This document shows positions 17,813-28,325 of a DNA stretch of 64,000 nt, in pieces. The notes beneath the pieces are model-generated. The model did no database searches. It saw only the letters and a program-made list of their open reading frames with translations, and was not told the DNA's origin. Origin of the DNA: Limnohabitans sp. Rim8 (GTDB lineage: Bacteria > Pseudomonadota > Gammaproteobacteria > Burkholderiales > Burkholderiaceae_C); contig CAMDFT010000008.1 of the NCBI GenBank assembly GCA_945897795.1, forward strand, positions 1 through 64,000. The letters are read 5' to 3'. Both the position numbers and the translations under genes were made by a program. Position 1 is the stretch's first letter, and each line of letters starts with the position of its first letter.

Positions 17813-20236
17813 TCAATGTTTCACCGCCTCGGCTTTGGCCGTTGCAGGCACAGCGGTCAAGGCAGCGGCGGCCACTTCTTCGTCACTCAAGGGTGTTGGC
17901 TTGGCTTCCAAAGCCACCTCCAGCACCTGGTCGATCCACTTGACGGGCACAATTTCCAGACCGTTTTTGACGTTCTCAGGAATGTCCTGCAAGTCCTTGA
18001 CGTTGTCTTCAGGGATCAACACGGTCTTGATACCTCCGCGCAATGCCGCAAGCAATTTTTCTTTCAAACCACCAATGGCCGTGACTTCACCGCGCAGCGT
18101 GATCTCACCGGTCATGGCCACATCGGCACGCACCGGAATGCCTGTCATGGCCGACACCATGGCCGTGGTCATGGCAGCGCCTGCACTCGGGCCATCCTTG
18201 GGCGTGGCGCCATCGGGCACGTGGATGTGGAGGTCTTTCTTCTCAAAGACCTCGTCTTTGATGCCCAAGAAGCGCGAGCGGCTGCGCACCACGGTGCGCG
18301 CAGCCTCCACAGACTCTTTCATCACATCGCCTAGCGAACCGGTGCGGGTGATCACCCCTTTACCAGGCATCAGGGCCGCTTCGATGGTCAGCAAATCGCC
18401 GCCCACCTCGGTCCAAGCCAAACCGACGACCTGGCCCACCTGGTTCTTTTGCTCGGCCCGGCCATAGGTGTACTTGCGCACACCCAAAAAGTCATTCAAG
18501 TTGTCTTCATTCACCACCACCTGAGGCGTCATTTGCTTGAGCAGCAAAGCCTTGACCACCTTGCGGCAGATCTTGCCCAGTTCGCGCTCCAGCGACCGCA
18601 CACCGGCTTCGCGGGTGTAGTAACGCACCACATCGCGTACGGCCTCTTCGGTCACCAGCAGCTCTGAGTCTTTCACGCCATTGTTGGTCAATTGCTTGGG
18701 CAGCAAATACTTCATGGCGATGCTGGTTTTTTCGTCTTCGGTGTAACCCGACAAACGGATCACTTCCATCCGATCCAACAAAGCCGATGGGATATTCATC
18801 GAGTTAGAGGTAGCCACAAACATCACATCGCTCAGGTCAAAATCGACCTCGACGTAATGGTCACCAAAGGTGTGGTTTTGCTCCGGGTCCAACACCTCCA
18901 GCAAAGCACTGGACGGGTCACCCCGAAAATCCGTGCCCAGTTTGTCGATCTCGTCGAGCAAGAACAGGGGGTTCTTGGCACCCACCTTGCTCAGGTTTTG
19001 CAGAACCTTGCCGGGCAAGGCGCCAATGTAGGTGCGGCGGTGACCGCGAATTTCAGCCTCGTCACGCATACCACCCAGCGCCATGCGCACGTATTTGCGC
19101 CCCGTGGCCTTGGCAATGGATTGGCCCAGCGAAGTCTTTCCCACGCCGGGTGGCCCCACCAAGCACAGAATGGGGGCCTTGACCTTGTCCACACGTTGCT
19201 GCACCGCAAGATATTCAAGGATCCGATCTTTGACTTTGTCCAAACCAAAGTGGTCCTGGTTGAGCACATCTTCGGCGTTGGCCAGGTCGTGCTTGAGCTT
19301 GGTCTTTTTGCTCCAAGGCAGACCCACCAACACATCCAGGTAGTTGCGCACCACCGAGGCTTCGGCCGACATGGGTGACATGAGCTTGAGTTTTTTCAGC
19401 TCGCCCTCGGCTTTTTTGCGGGCCTCGGCCGACATCTTGGCCGCCTTGATCTTCTTTTCGATTTCCTCGATGTCCGCGCCCTCTTCGCCATCGCCCAGCT
19501 CTTTCTGGATGGCCTTGACCTGCTCGTTCAGGTAGAAGTCGCGCTGGTTTTTTTCCATTTGGCGCTTGACGCGGCCACGGATGCGCTTGTCCACATTCAG
19601 AATGTCAACCTCATGCTCCAACTGGGAAAACAGGTTTTCTAAACGCGACTTGATGTTGGCCAAATCAAGCACTTGCTGCTTGTTTTCCAACTTGAGCGGC
19701 AAGTGAGCTGCGATCGTGTCGGCCAGGCGTCCAGGATCATCGATGCTGGAAATCGAGGTCAGAATTTCCGGTGGAATTTTCTTGTTGAGTTTGACGTACT
19801 GGTCAAACTGCTGCATCACGGCGCGGCGCAGGGCCTCGATTTCACTGCTGTCATCGGACTGCTCGGATACCGGGTCCACCGGGGTGACGGCGGCCACGAA
19901 ATGGGCTTCACCGTCCACAATGGACTTGACCAAGGCGCGTTGTTGGCCTTCGACCAGCACCTTCACGGTCCCGTCGGGCAGTTTGAGCATCTGCAAGATG
20001 GTGGAGACACAGCCCACGTCAAACATGTCTTCAACGCCCGGTTCGTCCTTGGCAGCTGTCTTTTGGGCCACCAGCATGATGCGCCGCTCGGCGCCCATGG
20101 CCGACTCCAGCGCCTTGATGCTTTTGGGCCGCCCTACAAAAAGCGGAATCACCATGTGAGGGAACACCACCACGTCGCGCAACGGCAACATGGGCAGTTC
20201 AATCAGAGTGGGCGGCAAAGGTGTGTGTCCAGACAT
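17813..20236 (-). CDS. lon: ATP-dependent protease Lon
   Basis: An 807-residue LonA protease that degrades misfolded and regulatory proteins in the cytoplasm. The N-terminal substrate-binding domain starts PMLPLRDVVVFPHMVIPLFVG and a coiled-coil linker follows. The AAA+ module has Walker A GPPGVGKTSLG and Walker B FLLDEIDKLG. The protease domain has the Ser in PKDGPSAGAAMTT and the Lys in GGLKEKLLAAL. It is last in the tig-clpP-clpX-lon block. Upstream a GTTGAA...CCATGT arrangement could be a sigma-32 promoter, but the match is weak. Confidence 0.97.
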   Translation of the reverse strand: MSGHTPLPPTLIELPMLPLRDVVVFPHMVIPLFVGRPKSIKALESAMGAERRIMLVAQKTAAKDEPGVEDMFDVGCVSTILQMLKLPDGTVKVLVEGQQRALVKSIVDGEAHFVAAVTPVDPVSEQSDDSSEIEALRRAVMQQFDQYVKLNKKIPPEILTSISSIDDPGRLADTIAAHLPLKLENKQQVLDLANIKSRLENLFSQLEHEVDILNVDKRIRGRVKRQMEKNQRDFYLNEQVKAIQKELGDGEEGADIEEIEKKIKAAKMSAEARKKAEGELKKLKLMSPMSAEASVVRNYLDVLVGLPWSKKTKLKHDLANAEDVLNQDHFGLDKVKDRILEYLAVQQRVDKVKAPILCLVGPPGVGKTSLGQSIAKATGRKYVRMALGGMRDEAEIRGHRRTYIGALPGKVLQNLSKVGAKNPLFLLDEIDKLGTDFRGDPSSALLEVLDPEQNHTFGDHYVEVDFDLSDVMFVATSNSMNIPSALLDRMEVIRLSGYTEDEKTSIAMKYLLPKQLTNNGVKDSELLVTEEAVRDVVRYYTREAGVRSLERELGKICRKVVKALLLKQMTPQVVVNEDNLNDFLGVRKYTYGRAEQKNQVGQVVGLAWTEVGGDLLTIEAALMPGKGVITRTGSLGDVMKESVEAARTVVRSRSRFLGIKDEVFEKKDLHIHVPDGATPKDGPSAGAAMTTAMVSAMTGIPVRADVAMTGEITLRGEVTAIGGLKEKLLAALRGGIKTVLIPEDNVKDLQDIPENVKNGLEIVPVKWIDQVLEVALEAKPTPLSDEEVAAAALTAVPATAKAEAVKH

Positions 20237-20336
20237 GGTGTGTCCCTCGGGTCAATTCAACTGCACATGGTCATTGGACCTGCGATTTCAACCCATTGTT
20301 GAGCAAGGGTATTCATGGCGGTGCGGCCTCTGTGGG

Positions 20337-21605
20337 TCAGGCCTGCTTGGCCGACTCGCGGTAAACCAGCAGCGGCGGCTTGTTGTCGTCGATGACCGAC
20401 TCGTCCACCACCACTTTTTCAACGTTCGCCTGGTTGGGCAACTCAAACATCGTGTCAATCAGAGCTTGCTCCATGATGGAGCGCAGGCCTCGGGCACCGG
20501 TCTTGCGGGCCAGCGCCTTGCGGGCCATGGCCTTGAGGGCGTTGGGACGCACCTCCAGCTCGACGCCTTCCATGGCCAGCAGCTTGGTGAACTGTTTGAC
20601 CACGGCGTTTTTCGGCTCGGTCAAGATTTGCACCAACGCATCTTCGCTGAGCTCGGCCAAGGTGGCCACCACCGGCAAGCGGCCCACCAGCTCGGGAATC
20701 AAGCCGAACTTGATCAGGTCTTCCGGTTCGACTTCGTTGAAGACATCGGTGAGCGAGCGCTGCTTTTTGCTCTTGACCGTTGCGCCAAAGCCGATGCCGC
20801 CGGATTCGGTGCGGTTTTCGATGACTTTTTCCAGGCCCGCGAACGCACCGCCGCAAATGAACAGGATGTTGGTCGTGTCGATCTGCAAAAAGTCTTGGTT
20901 GGGGTGCTTGCGTCCGCCTTGCGGGGGCACGCTGGCCATGGTGCCTTCGACCAATTTGAGCAAGGCTTGTTGCACGCCCTCGCCCGACACGTCTCGGGTA
21001 ATCGAGGGGTTGTCGGACTTGCGGGTGATCTTGTCGATCTCATCGATGTAGACGATGCCGCGCTGGGCACGCTCGACGTCGTAATTGCAGGTCTGCAAAA
21101 GCTTGGCGACGATGTTTTCAACGTCTTCGCCCACATAACCGGCTTCGGTCAGGGTGGTGGCGTCCGCCATGACAAAGGGCACGTCCAGCATGCGGGCCAT
21201 GGTTTGGGCCAGCAAGGTCTTGCCCGACCCTGTGGGGCCGATCAGCAAAATGTTGCTCTTGGCCAGCTCGACGTCGTCTTTCTTGGCACCCTCTTTGTGT
21301 TTCAGTCGCTTGTAGTGGTTGTACACCGCCACCGCCAGGATGCGTTTGGCTTTCTCCTGACCAATCACGTAGTTGTCGAGGTTGGTCTTGATGTCCAGCG
21401 GGGTGGGCAAGCCCGCTTTGGCGCCCTCGCCCACAGTGGCGGTGGAGGCCAGCTCATCGCGCACGATGTCGTTGCACAAATCAATGCATTCGTCGCAAAT
21501 GAATACCGACGGCCCTGCAATCAGCTTTTTGACCTCGTGCTGGCTTTTGCCGCAAAAGGAGCAGAACAGGTTTTTCTCAGTGCTTGAGCCTTTTTTATCG
21601 GCCAT
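20337..21605 (-). CDS. clpX: ClpX, ATPase subunit of ClpXP protease
   Basis: A 422-residue unfoldase. The N-terminal C4 zinc-binding domain ([11 protein letters not shown]...[10 protein letters not shown]) recruits substrates and adaptors. The AAA+ core has Walker [13 protein letters not shown], Walker [11 protein letters not shown] and the pore loop GYVGEDVE. The length is normal. It feeds substrates to ClpP, encoded just upstream, though a hairpin terminator separates the two genes. Confidence 0.97.
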   Translation of the reverse strand: MADKKGSSTEKNLFCSFCGKSQHEVKKLIAGPSVFICDECIDLCNDIVRDELASTATVGEGAKAGLPTPLDIKTNLDNYVIGQEKAKRILAVAVYNHYKRLKHKEGAKKDDVELAKSNILLIGPTGSGKTLLAQTMARMLDVPFVMADATTLTEAGYVGEDVENIVAKLLQTCNYDVERAQRGIVYIDEIDKITRKSDNPSITRDVSGEGVQQALLKLVEGTMASVPPQGGRKHPNQDFLQIDTTNILFICGGAFAGLEKVIENRTESGGIGFGATVKSKKQRSLTDVFNEVEPEDLIKFGLIPELVGRLPVVATLAELSEDALVQILTEPKNAVVKQFTKLLAMEGVELEVRPNALKAMARKALARKTGARGLRSIMEQALIDTMFELPNQANVEKVVVDESVIDDNKPPLLVYRESAKQA

Positions 21606-21648
21606 ATATGTCGCCTCGGAATCCAGAATTCATCAATGATAACGAAAG

Positions 21649-21682
21649 AAAAACGGCGTTCACCTTGAGAGGTCAACGCCGT
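21649..21682 (-). terminator. Terminator between clpP and clpX
   Basis: On the minus strand ACGGCGTT and AACGCCGT (21682-21675, 21660-21653) form an 8-bp stem extended by an inner ACCT/AGGT, followed by TTTTTCTTTC. It lies 31 bases after the clpP stop, so clpX probably also has its own promoter or is expressed by read-through. Confidence 0.8.
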
Positions 21683-21712
21683 CAGCCAGAGCGCCGGAAA
21701 GCCCGGCCGCCC

Positions 21713-22321
21713 TCAAGCGCGTTTGGAGATGACTTCGTCGATCAAACCGTAGTCTTTAGACTCGTCGGCCGACAGGTAATAGTCGCGCTCGGTGTCGAGT
21801 TCGATCTTGGACAGCGGCTGCCCGGTGTTCTCGGACAGGATGCGGTTCAGGTGGGCACGGGTTTTGACGATTTCGCGTGCAGCGATCTCGATCTCGGTGG
21901 CCTGACCCCGCGCACCGCCCAAGGGCTGGTGAATCATGATCTTGGAGTTGGGCAGCGAAAACCGCTTGCCCTTGGCCCCTGCAGACAACAGAAACGCGCC
22001 CATGCTGGCGGCCATGCCGTTGCACAGCGTGGACACATCGGGCTTGATGAAGTTCATGGTGTCGTAAATCGCCATGCCCGCACTCACCGAACCGCCGGGC
22101 GAGTTGATGTACAGCGAAATGTCCTTTTCAGGGTTTTCACTCTCCAAAAACAGCAACTGGGCCACGATCACATTGGCCGTGTGGTCGTTGACTTCGCCGA
22201 CCAAAAAGATCACGCGCTCTTTGAGCAGACGCGAATAAATGTCGTAGGCGCGTTCGCCGCGGCCCGACTGCTCGATGACCATGGGAACCATGCCCAAGCT
22301 TGTGATGTCCAGTGTGCTCAT
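21713..22321 (-). CDS. clpP: ClpP, proteolytic subunit
   Basis: A 202-residue serine peptidase forming the ClpXP/ClpAP barrel. The catalytic Ser106 lies in [11 protein letters not shown] and His131 in [20 protein letters not shown]. The oxyanion segment [14 protein letters not shown] is present. Two adjacent ATG codons exist; the second (22321) is preferred because GGAG lies 5 bases upstream. It is located between tig and clpX in the usual order. Confidence 0.97.
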   Translation of the reverse strand: MSTLDITSLGMVPMVIEQSGRGERAYDIYSRLLKERVIFLVGEVNDHTANVIVAQLLFLESENPEKDISLYINSPGGSVSAGMAIYDTMNFIKPDVSTLCNGMAASMGAFLLSAGAKGKRFSLPNSKIMIHQPLGGARGQATEIEIAAREIVKTRAHLNRILSENTGQPLSKIELDTERDYYLSADESKDYGLIDEVISKRA

Positions 22322-22362
22322 CATTTCTCCAAAAATATGACTAGAACTTTAACCTGAGTGAT

Positions 22363-22388
22363 CAAGCCCCCCAATGAGATGGGGCTTG
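22363..22388 (-). other. Inverted repeat between tig and clpP
   Basis: CAAGCCCC and GGGGCTTG bracket an ATGAGAT-containing loop between the tig stop and the clpP start. It has no T run on the minus strand, so it may be a weak attenuator or an RNA-processing hairpin that lets clpP be expressed from the tig transcript. Confidence 0.4.
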
Positions 22389-22444
22389 TCAGCCGAACCA
22401 CAAGCTCGGCGCAAGCCCCATTGTTCGAGGGAATCAAAACCCGA

Positions 22445-23758
22445 TCAGGCCTGCTGACCCATCAGTTCTTCGAAAGAGATGGCTTTTTCAACCACTTTGG
22501 CCTGGCCCAACACAAAGTCGGACACATTGCTCTCGATCACCACGGCCTCAACTTCGGCCATGCGCTGGTTGTCGCTGTGGTACCAACGCACCACGTCGTC
22601 GGGACGCTCGTAGCTGGAGGCCAGCTCCTGGATGTGGGCTTGGATCTGCTCGGGCTTGGCGTGCAAGGTGTTGCCACGCACAACTTCGGCCACCACCAAC
22701 CCCAAGCGCACGCGCTGCTCGGCTTGGGGACGGAAGATGTCGTCAGGAATGGGGGCCTTGTCAGCGTCCTTGATGCCGCGTTGCTTCAGGTCGGCACGGG
22801 CGCCGTCTTTCAGGCGCTCGATTTCGTTTTGCACGATGGACTGGGGCAGGTCCAGTTCGGCCTTGGCCACCAAAGCCTCCATGGCGGCTTGCTTGTTGCG
22901 GGCCAGCAAGCGGAACTTCACTTCACGCTCGAGGTTTTTGCGGATGTCAGCGCGCAGGCCTTCGACAGTCGCATCGGCAATGCCCAAGGACTTGGACAAG
23001 GCTTCATTGACTTCGGGCAAATTCGCGGCCTCGATTTTCTTGACGGTGACCATGAAGTCAGCGGTTTTGCCTGCGACGTCTTGGCCGTGGTAGTCGGCAG
23101 GGAAAGCCAATGGGAACGTCTTGCTTTCGCCGGACTTCATGCCGCGCACGGCCTCTTCAAATTCCTTGAGCATCTGCCCGTCGCCCAAAATGAACTGGAA
23201 GTCTTCGGCTTTGCCCCCGTTGAACACTTCGCCGTCGATCTTGCCTTCGAAGTCGATGGTGGCACGGTCGCCGTCTTGGGCGGCCGTGTCTTGCGGGCGC
23301 TGGGCGAAGGTGCGGCGCTGCTTGCGCAGGATGTCCACGGTCTTGTCGATGGCGGCATCAGACACTTCGGCAGTCAACTTTTCGACTTCGGAGTCTGCCA
23401 GATTGCCGAGCTTGACTTCGGGGTAGACCTCGAAAATGGCTTCAAAATGAAGCTCGCCCTCAGGCGCGCCTTCTTTTTCGGAAATGCGGGGCTGACCGGC
23501 CACGCGCACTTGCGCTTCGTTGGCGGCCACCGAGAAGGCCTCGCCCACTTTGTCGTTCATCACTTCGTACTGAACCGAGTAACCATAGCGCTGGGCGACC
23601 ACGTTCATGGGCACTTTGCCGGGACGGAAACCGTCCATCTTGACCGTGCGGGCCATTTTCTTCAGGCGTGCATCCACTTCAGACTGAATGGCCGTCACGG
23701 GCACAGTCAGGGTGATCTTGCGTTCCAGCTTCTCAAGGGTTTCAACAGTCACAGTCAT
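22445..23758 (-). CDS. tig: Trigger factor
   Basis: A 437-residue ribosome-associated chaperone and prolyl isomerase. The N-terminal ribosome-binding domain contains the signature VKMDGFRPGKVPMNVVAQRYG. The FKBP-like middle domain includes GDRATIDFEGKIDGEVFNGGKAEDFQFILG (split here by description), and a long helical C-terminal domain follows. Normal length. It heads the tig-clpP-clpX-lon block and lies just downstream of tRNA-Leu(TAG). Confidence 0.96.
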   Translation of the reverse strand: MTVTVETLEKLERKITLTVPVTAIQSEVDARLKKMARTVKMDGFRPGKVPMNVVAQRYGYSVQYEVMNDKVGEAFSVAANEAQVRVAGQPRISEKEGAPEGELHFEAIFEVYPEVKLGNLADSEVEKLTAEVSDAAIDKTVDILRKQRRTFAQRPQDTAAQDGDRATIDFEGKIDGEVFNGGKAEDFQFILGDGQMLKEFEEAVRGMKSGESKTFPLAFPADYHGQDVAGKTADFMVTVKKIEAANLPEVNEALSKSLGIADATVEGLRADIRKNLEREVKFRLLARNKQAAMEALVAKAELDLPQSIVQNEIERLKDGARADLKQRGIKDADKAPIPDDIFRPQAEQRVRLGLVVAEVVRGNTLHAKPEQIQAHIQELASSYERPDDVVRWYHSDNQRMAEVEAVVIESNVSDFVLGQAKVVEKAISFEELMGQQA

Positions 23759-23821
23759 TGTCGTTCTCGGTTAATTGAATGTCTCTCAGGCCGCTGGTTA
23801 TCCCATCGGCCACAAGTCGGT

Positions 23822-23908
23822 TGGTGCGCGGGGCGGGACTCGAACCCGCACAGTGTTGCCACCGTCAGGACCTAAACCTGGTGCGTCTACCAATTTCGCC
23901 ACCCGCGC
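23822..23908 (-). tRNA. tRNA-Leu (anticodon TAG)
   Basis: 87 bases including CCA (23822-23824). Acceptor GCGCGGG, anticodon loop TTTAGGT giving TAG, long variable arm (class II), and T-arm GGGTTCGAGTCCC. It lies on the same strand as tig, 63 bases upstream of the tig start. Confidence 0.95.
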
Positions 23909-24023
23909 AGTCCAAACAAAAAGGGCGACAGGCCCATCGTGCGGCCCCAAAGCCGCCTGACACACCTGACCGCCCGGTTGAAATCGGTCAACTTTCTATT
24001 TTAGCCGCTTCAGTGGGTCAGAT

Positions 24024-27000
24024 TCAGGCACGGGTTTGATTTGGCCGCTCAACTCTGAACCAAGCCGCGTACATGGCCGGCAGCGCCAGCAGCGTCAACG
24101 CCGTGGCCACCATCAGACCGCCCATGATGGCCACCGCCATCGGCCCCCAAAAGATGCTGCGCGACAGCGGAATCATGGCCAACACCGCCGCAGCGGCCGT
24201 GAGCACGATGGGGCGCAAGCGCCGTACCGCCGACTCGACAATGGCCTGCCACGGAGGCATGCCTGCGGCCCGATCCTGCTCAATTTGGTCGATCAAGATG
24301 ACCGAGTTGCGCTGGATCATGCCCATGAGCGCGATCACGCCCAGCAGCGCCACAAAGCCAAACGGCCGATCCAGCACCAGCAAAGCGCCCGCCACACCCG
24401 CCATACCCAGTGGTCCGGTCAAAAACACCAGCATCGCGCGACTGAAGCTCTGCAGTTGCAGCATCAGCAAGGTAAAGGTGATGAACAGCATCACCGGCAC
24501 CCCCGCAGCGATCGAGGCCGAGCCTTTGGCGCTTTCTTCCACCGCGCCCGCAACCTCAATGCGGTAGCCGTTCAAGCCTTGACCCTGCCAAGTGGCCTCG
24601 GTCTTTTTCAGCTCGGGCAGCAACTGCGCCGTCACGGTGGCGCCCTGCAGGCCCTCGGCGATGTCCGACTGCACGGTGATGGCAAACTGCCGCCCCTCGC
24701 GCCACATCACGCCCGGCTCCCAGGCCAGCACCGGGGTGGCAATTTGCAGCAAGGGAATGAACCGCCCCGACGCTGTAGGCACATAGGCCTGGCCCAGGTC
24801 CGACAAGGCGTCGCGCTCGGCCAATGGCTGGCGCAGCACGATCTCAATCAGCTTGTCGCCTTCGCGGTACAGTCCGACCGCGCTCCCCGTCAGCATGGTG
24901 CGCGAAGCTTGTGCGATCGACTGGCTGGTCACGCCCAGGTCGCGGGCTTTGGCCTGGTCCACCTCCAAGCGCACCGACTTGACCGACTCATTCCAGTTGT
25001 CGTTCACGCCACGTGTGTTGGGGTTCTGGCGCATCTGGGCCTTGATCTCGTCGGCCTTCAGGCGCAAGACCTTGGGGTCCGGTCCCACCACCCGAAACTG
25101 CACCGGGTAAGGCACGGGCGGACCGTTGGGCAGCAATTTCACACGTCCGCGCACCTCCGGAAACTCCTGCGCCAGCAAAGCGGGCAACTTGGCCCGCAGC
25201 ACCTCGCGGGTTTTCAGATCGGTGGGCAACACGATCAACTGCGACACGTTGGTCTGCGGAAAGACTTGGTCGAGCGGCAAATAAAAGCGCGGCGTGCCCG
25301 AACCCACCCAAGCGGTGACCGACTTCACGCCGGCTTCTTGCGCCAGGCGCTGCTCCACGCGGCGCGTGATGTCCTCACTGGCCTTCACAGGCGAGCCCTC
25401 GGGCAGCCACAAATCCACCATGATTTCCGGGCGTGAAGAATCGGGGAAGAACTGTTGCTGCACCTTGCCCATGCCCACCATGCCCAGCGCAAACAAAGCA
25501 ATGGTGATACCGATCGTCTTCCAGCGGTGCGTGACGCACCAGGTCACCCAGGCGCGAAAGTGCCGGTAAAACGGCGTGTCGTACATCTGTGGTGAATCCA
25601 ATTGCTCTGCCACCACCACATGCGCCGGGGGCTTGAGCAACAAGGTGCCCAGATAGGGCACAAAGTAAACCGAGGCGACCCAACTCACCAACAAAGCCAC
25701 CACCGTGACCGCAAAAATAGCGAAGGTGTACTCGCCCGTCATGGACTTGGCCATGCCGATCGGCAAGAAGCCCGCCGCCGTGATCAAGGTCCCCGTGAGC
25801 ATGGGCATGGCGGTCAGCTCATAGGTGAAGGTGGCCGCTCGCACTTTGTCGTAACCCTCTTCCATCTTGCGCACCATCATCTCCACCGCAATGATGGCGT
25901 CGTCCACCAGCAAACCCAGCGCGATGATCAGCGAGCCCAACGAAATCTTGTGCAAGCCAATGCCCAGGTAGTGCATGGCCAAAAAGGTCACCGCCAGCAC
26001 CAGCGGGATGGTGATGCCCACCACCAAACCGGGGCGGATGTCCAGCGTCCAACGCCGCCACAGGGGGTTGTGGCCCGGCCGCTTGTGCAGTCCCAACGCC
26101 AAAAAACTCACCGCCAACACAATCACCACCGCCTCAATCAGCACCTTGATGAATTCATTGACCGAACTCGACACCGCGCTGGGCTGGTCCTGCACCTGGG
26201 TCAGGCTCATGCCCGCTGGCAAGCTGGCCTGAGTGGCCGCGATCGCCAAGCGCAAGGACTTGCCAAGCGCGATGATGTCGCCGCCTTTCGCCATGGACAC
26301 GCCCAGCGCGATCACCTCCTGGCCATCGTGGCGCACCTTCACACTGGCCGGATCGGCATAGCCACGGCTCACGCTGGCAATGTCCGACAGACGAATTTGC
26401 GAGCCTGACGCGCCGCGAATCGGCATGGCCTTCAAGTCAGTGAGGCTCTGAAACTGTCCACCCACGCGCACCTGCACCACATGGGCGGGGGACTGGATGC
26501 TGCCAGCCGACTCGACCGCGTTTTGCTGGTTCAACTGAGTCAGCACGGCGCCCATGTCCAAGCCCATTTGAGCCAACTTGATTTGCGAGACCTCTACAAA
26601 AACCTTCTCGTCCTGCGCGCCAAACAACTCCACCTTGGCCACATCTGGCACGCGCAGCAAGGCTTGGCGCAAATTGTCGGCTTGCACCTTGATTTCTGCT
26701 GGCGTGAACCCTTGGCCACCCAAGGCGTAAATCACGCCATACACATCGCCAAATTCATCGTTGAAAAACGGCCCCAACACGCCCTGCGGCAAGCTGCCGC
26801 GCATGTCACCAATCTTTTTGCGCACCGTGTACCAAACCTGCGGCACATCACCTGGGTGTGAGTTGTCCTTGATCTGGAAAATGATCTGCGCCTCACCCGG
26901 CTTGGAGTAGCTGCGGATCTTGTCGGCAAACGGCACCTCTTGCAGGGTGCGCTCAATCTTGTCGGTCACCTGCTCGGCCACTTGTTCAGCAGTGGCGCCC

Positions 27001-27179
27001 GGCCAATAAACCCGCACCACCATGGCACGGAAGGTGAAGGGCGGGTCTTCGTCTTGGCCCAGCTGAAAATAAGACGCCATGCCCAGCACCATCAACACCA
27101 CCATCAAGTAGCGTGTCAGGGCCGGGTGCTCGAGCGCCCAGCGCGAAAGGTTAAAACGGGTGTTCTCGGTGCGGCTCAT
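24024..27179 (-). CDS. RND efflux pump inner-membrane permease (AcrB/HAE1-like)
   Basis: A 1051-residue resistance-nodulation-division transporter with 12 predicted helices, two large periplasmic loops and the AcrB layout. The N-terminal ALEHPALTRYLMVVLMVLG helix and the intramembrane 'GLLVDDAIIAVEMMVRKMEE' with the proton-relay Asp pair are visible. It probably exports hydrophobic compounds by proton antiport, together with the adaptor encoded 4 bases upstream. No outer-membrane channel gene is nearby, so a shared TolC-like protein is expected. Confidence 0.92.
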   Translation of the reverse strand: MSRTENTRFNLSRWALEHPALTRYLMVVLMVLGMASYFQLGQDEDPPFTFRAMVVRVYWPGATAEQVAEQVTDKIERTLQEVPFADKIRSYSKPGEAQIIFQIKDNSHPGDVPQVWYTVRKKIGDMRGSLPQGVLGPFFNDEFGDVYGVIYALGGQGFTPAEIKVQADNLRQALLRVPDVAKVELFGAQDEKVFVEVSQIKLAQMGLDMGAVLTQLNQQNAVESAGSIQSPAHVVQVRVGGQFQSLTDLKAMPIRGASGSQIRLSDIASVSRGYADPASVKVRHDGQEVIALGVSMAKGGDIIALGKSLRLAIAATQASLPAGMSLTQVQDQPSAVSSSVNEFIKVLIEAVVIVLAVSFLALGLHKRPGHNPLWRRWTLDIRPGLVVGITIPLVLAVTFLAMHYLGIGLHKISLGSLIIALGLLVDDAIIAVEMMVRKMEEGYDKVRAATFTYELTAMPMLTGTLITAAGFLPIGMAKSMTGEYTFAIFAVTVVALLVSWVASVYFVPYLGTLLLKPPAHVVVAEQLDSPQMYDTPFYRHFRAWVTWCVTHRWKTIGITIALFALGMVGMGKVQQQFFPDSSRPEIMVDLWLPEGSPVKASEDITRRVEQRLAQEAGVKSVTAWVGSGTPRFYLPLDQVFPQTNVSQLIVLPTDLKTREVLRAKLPALLAQEFPEVRGRVKLLPNGPPVPYPVQFRVVGPDPKVLRLKADEIKAQMRQNPNTRGVNDNWNESVKSVRLEVDQAKARDLGVTSQSIAQASRTMLTGSAVGLYREGDKLIEIVLRQPLAERDALSDLGQAYVPTASGRFIPLLQIATPVLAWEPGVMWREGRQFAITVQSDIAEGLQGATVTAQLLPELKKTEATWQGQGLNGYRIEVAGAVEESAKGSASIAAGVPVMLFITFTLLMLQLQSFSRAMLVFLTGPLGMAGVAGALLVLDRPFGFVALLGVIALMGMIQRNSVILIDQIEQDRAAGMPPWQAIVESAVRRLRPIVLTAAAAVLAMIPLSRSIFWGPMAVAIMGGLMVATALTLLALPAMYAAWFRVERPNQTRA

Positions 27180-27183
27180 GCGA

Positions 27184-28305
27184 TCACCGCTTGTCAGTGG
27201 TCAAAGCGGCTGCGCCATACACGGTGACTTTCTGGCCCGGCGACAACACATGCACGCCAGCGCTCACCACCTTTTGACCCGGCTTCAGGCCCGCGGCAAT
27301 CACGACCTCGTTGCCATCGATCGGCCCGAGCTGCACGACCTGGTTGTTGACCTTCATGCTCGCCTCGTCCAGCACCCAGACCGCCGTACCCTGTCCCTCT
27401 TGGCGCAAGGCGCTGGTGGGCAATTTGATGACCGCAGGCGCGCTGCCCGGCAGCCCTGACGCCACCACCTTCAGCGATGCCCCCAAAGGCAAGCGCTCAC
27501 CGGCCTCCAGCGCCAGCTTCACGGCGTAGGTGCGTGTCACCGGATCGGCACTGGCGGCCAGCTCGCGCACCTTGCCTTGCACACTTTGACCGGTGCTGAG
27601 CAGCGTGACCTGCATGCTTTGCCCCACTTTCAAAGCCAAAACCATTTGTTCGGACACGGCGAACACCGCATCACGCGGGCCATCGTGCGCCAGCCGCAGC
27701 ACCGGTTGACCGGCCGACAAGACCTGTCCCACCTCCGCCTCCACCCCGGTGATCACGCCCGCATGGCTGGCGGTCAAACGCGCATACCCGGCCTGGTTGC
27801 CTTGCGCCTGCGCTTGGGCTTTGGCCTGATTCAGGGCCGCCTCGGCCGATTTCAGGGTGGCCTCGCGTCGCTCCAACTCGGCGCCGCTGATGAAGTTTTG
27901 TGCAGTCAAGGCCTCAAAGCGCTTGAATTCGGCCGCGGCCAAATCCCGCTGACTTTGCGCAGCGCTCACCTGCGCCAGGGCTGACTGCGCGGCCAATTGG
28001 AAGTCTTGCGCATCCATCAAGGCCAACAACTGACCCGAGGCCACCCGCTGGCCCACCTCGACAGGCCGCTGTACCAATTTTCCGCCCACCCGAAAGCCCA
28101 AACGCGATTCCACACGCGCCCGCACCTCAGCCGAAAACTCGCCACCCACACTCAGATCACTGCTGGACACCGTGAGCAACTTGACCGAGCGCAAAGGCGC
28201 CGGTGGCGCTTCAGACTTGGAGCAGGCCAACAAAATGGTCAAACAGGCCCCAAGGGCACACAAACGGAAGACGCGCCGCGCGACGCGTGACATGGAAGAG
28301 GACAT
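27184..28305 (-). CDS. RND efflux periplasmic adaptor (membrane fusion protein), lipoprotein
   Basis: A 373-residue adaptor. The signal sequence ends LTILLACSKSE, so Cys28 is the probable lipid anchor. It is followed by the barrel-sandwich hybrid half (ARVESRLGFRVGGKLVQRPVEVGQRV), an alpha-helical hairpin and the second lipoyl half (THAGVITGVEAEVGQVLSAGQPVLRL). It bridges the inner-membrane RND pump to an outer-membrane channel. It is first in a two-gene operon with the permease gene. A palindromic TetR-type site lies upstream at 28326-28343. Confidence 0.92.
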   Translation of the reverse strand: MSSSMSRVARRVFRLCALGACLTILLACSKSEAPPAPLRSVKLLTVSSSDLSVGGEFSAEVRARVESRLGFRVGGKLVQRPVEVGQRVASGQLLALMDAQDFQLAAQSALAQVSAAQSQRDLAAAEFKRFEALTAQNFISGAELERREATLKSAEAALNQAKAQAQAQGNQAGYARLTASHAGVITGVEAEVGQVLSAGQPVLRLAHDGPRDAVFAVSEQMVLALKVGQSMQVTLLSTGQSVQGKVRELAASADPVTRTYAVKLALEAGERLPLGASLKVVASGLPGSAPAVIKLPTSALRQEGQGTAVWVLDEASMKVNNQVVQLGPIDGNEVVIAAGLKPGQKVVSAGVHVLSPGQKVTVYGAAALTTDKR

Positions 28306-28325
28306 GGGATTCTTTAAAATAATAA

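Noticed and set aside
20190-21587. A 465-codon open frame opposite clpX, and similar long frames opposite tig (22358-23875), the RND permease (24036-25436) and the aminotransferase (15328-16581)
   Set aside because: They lie antisense to well-recognised genes in high-G+C DNA, with His/Gly/Arg-biased composition, no family resemblance and no ribosome sites.
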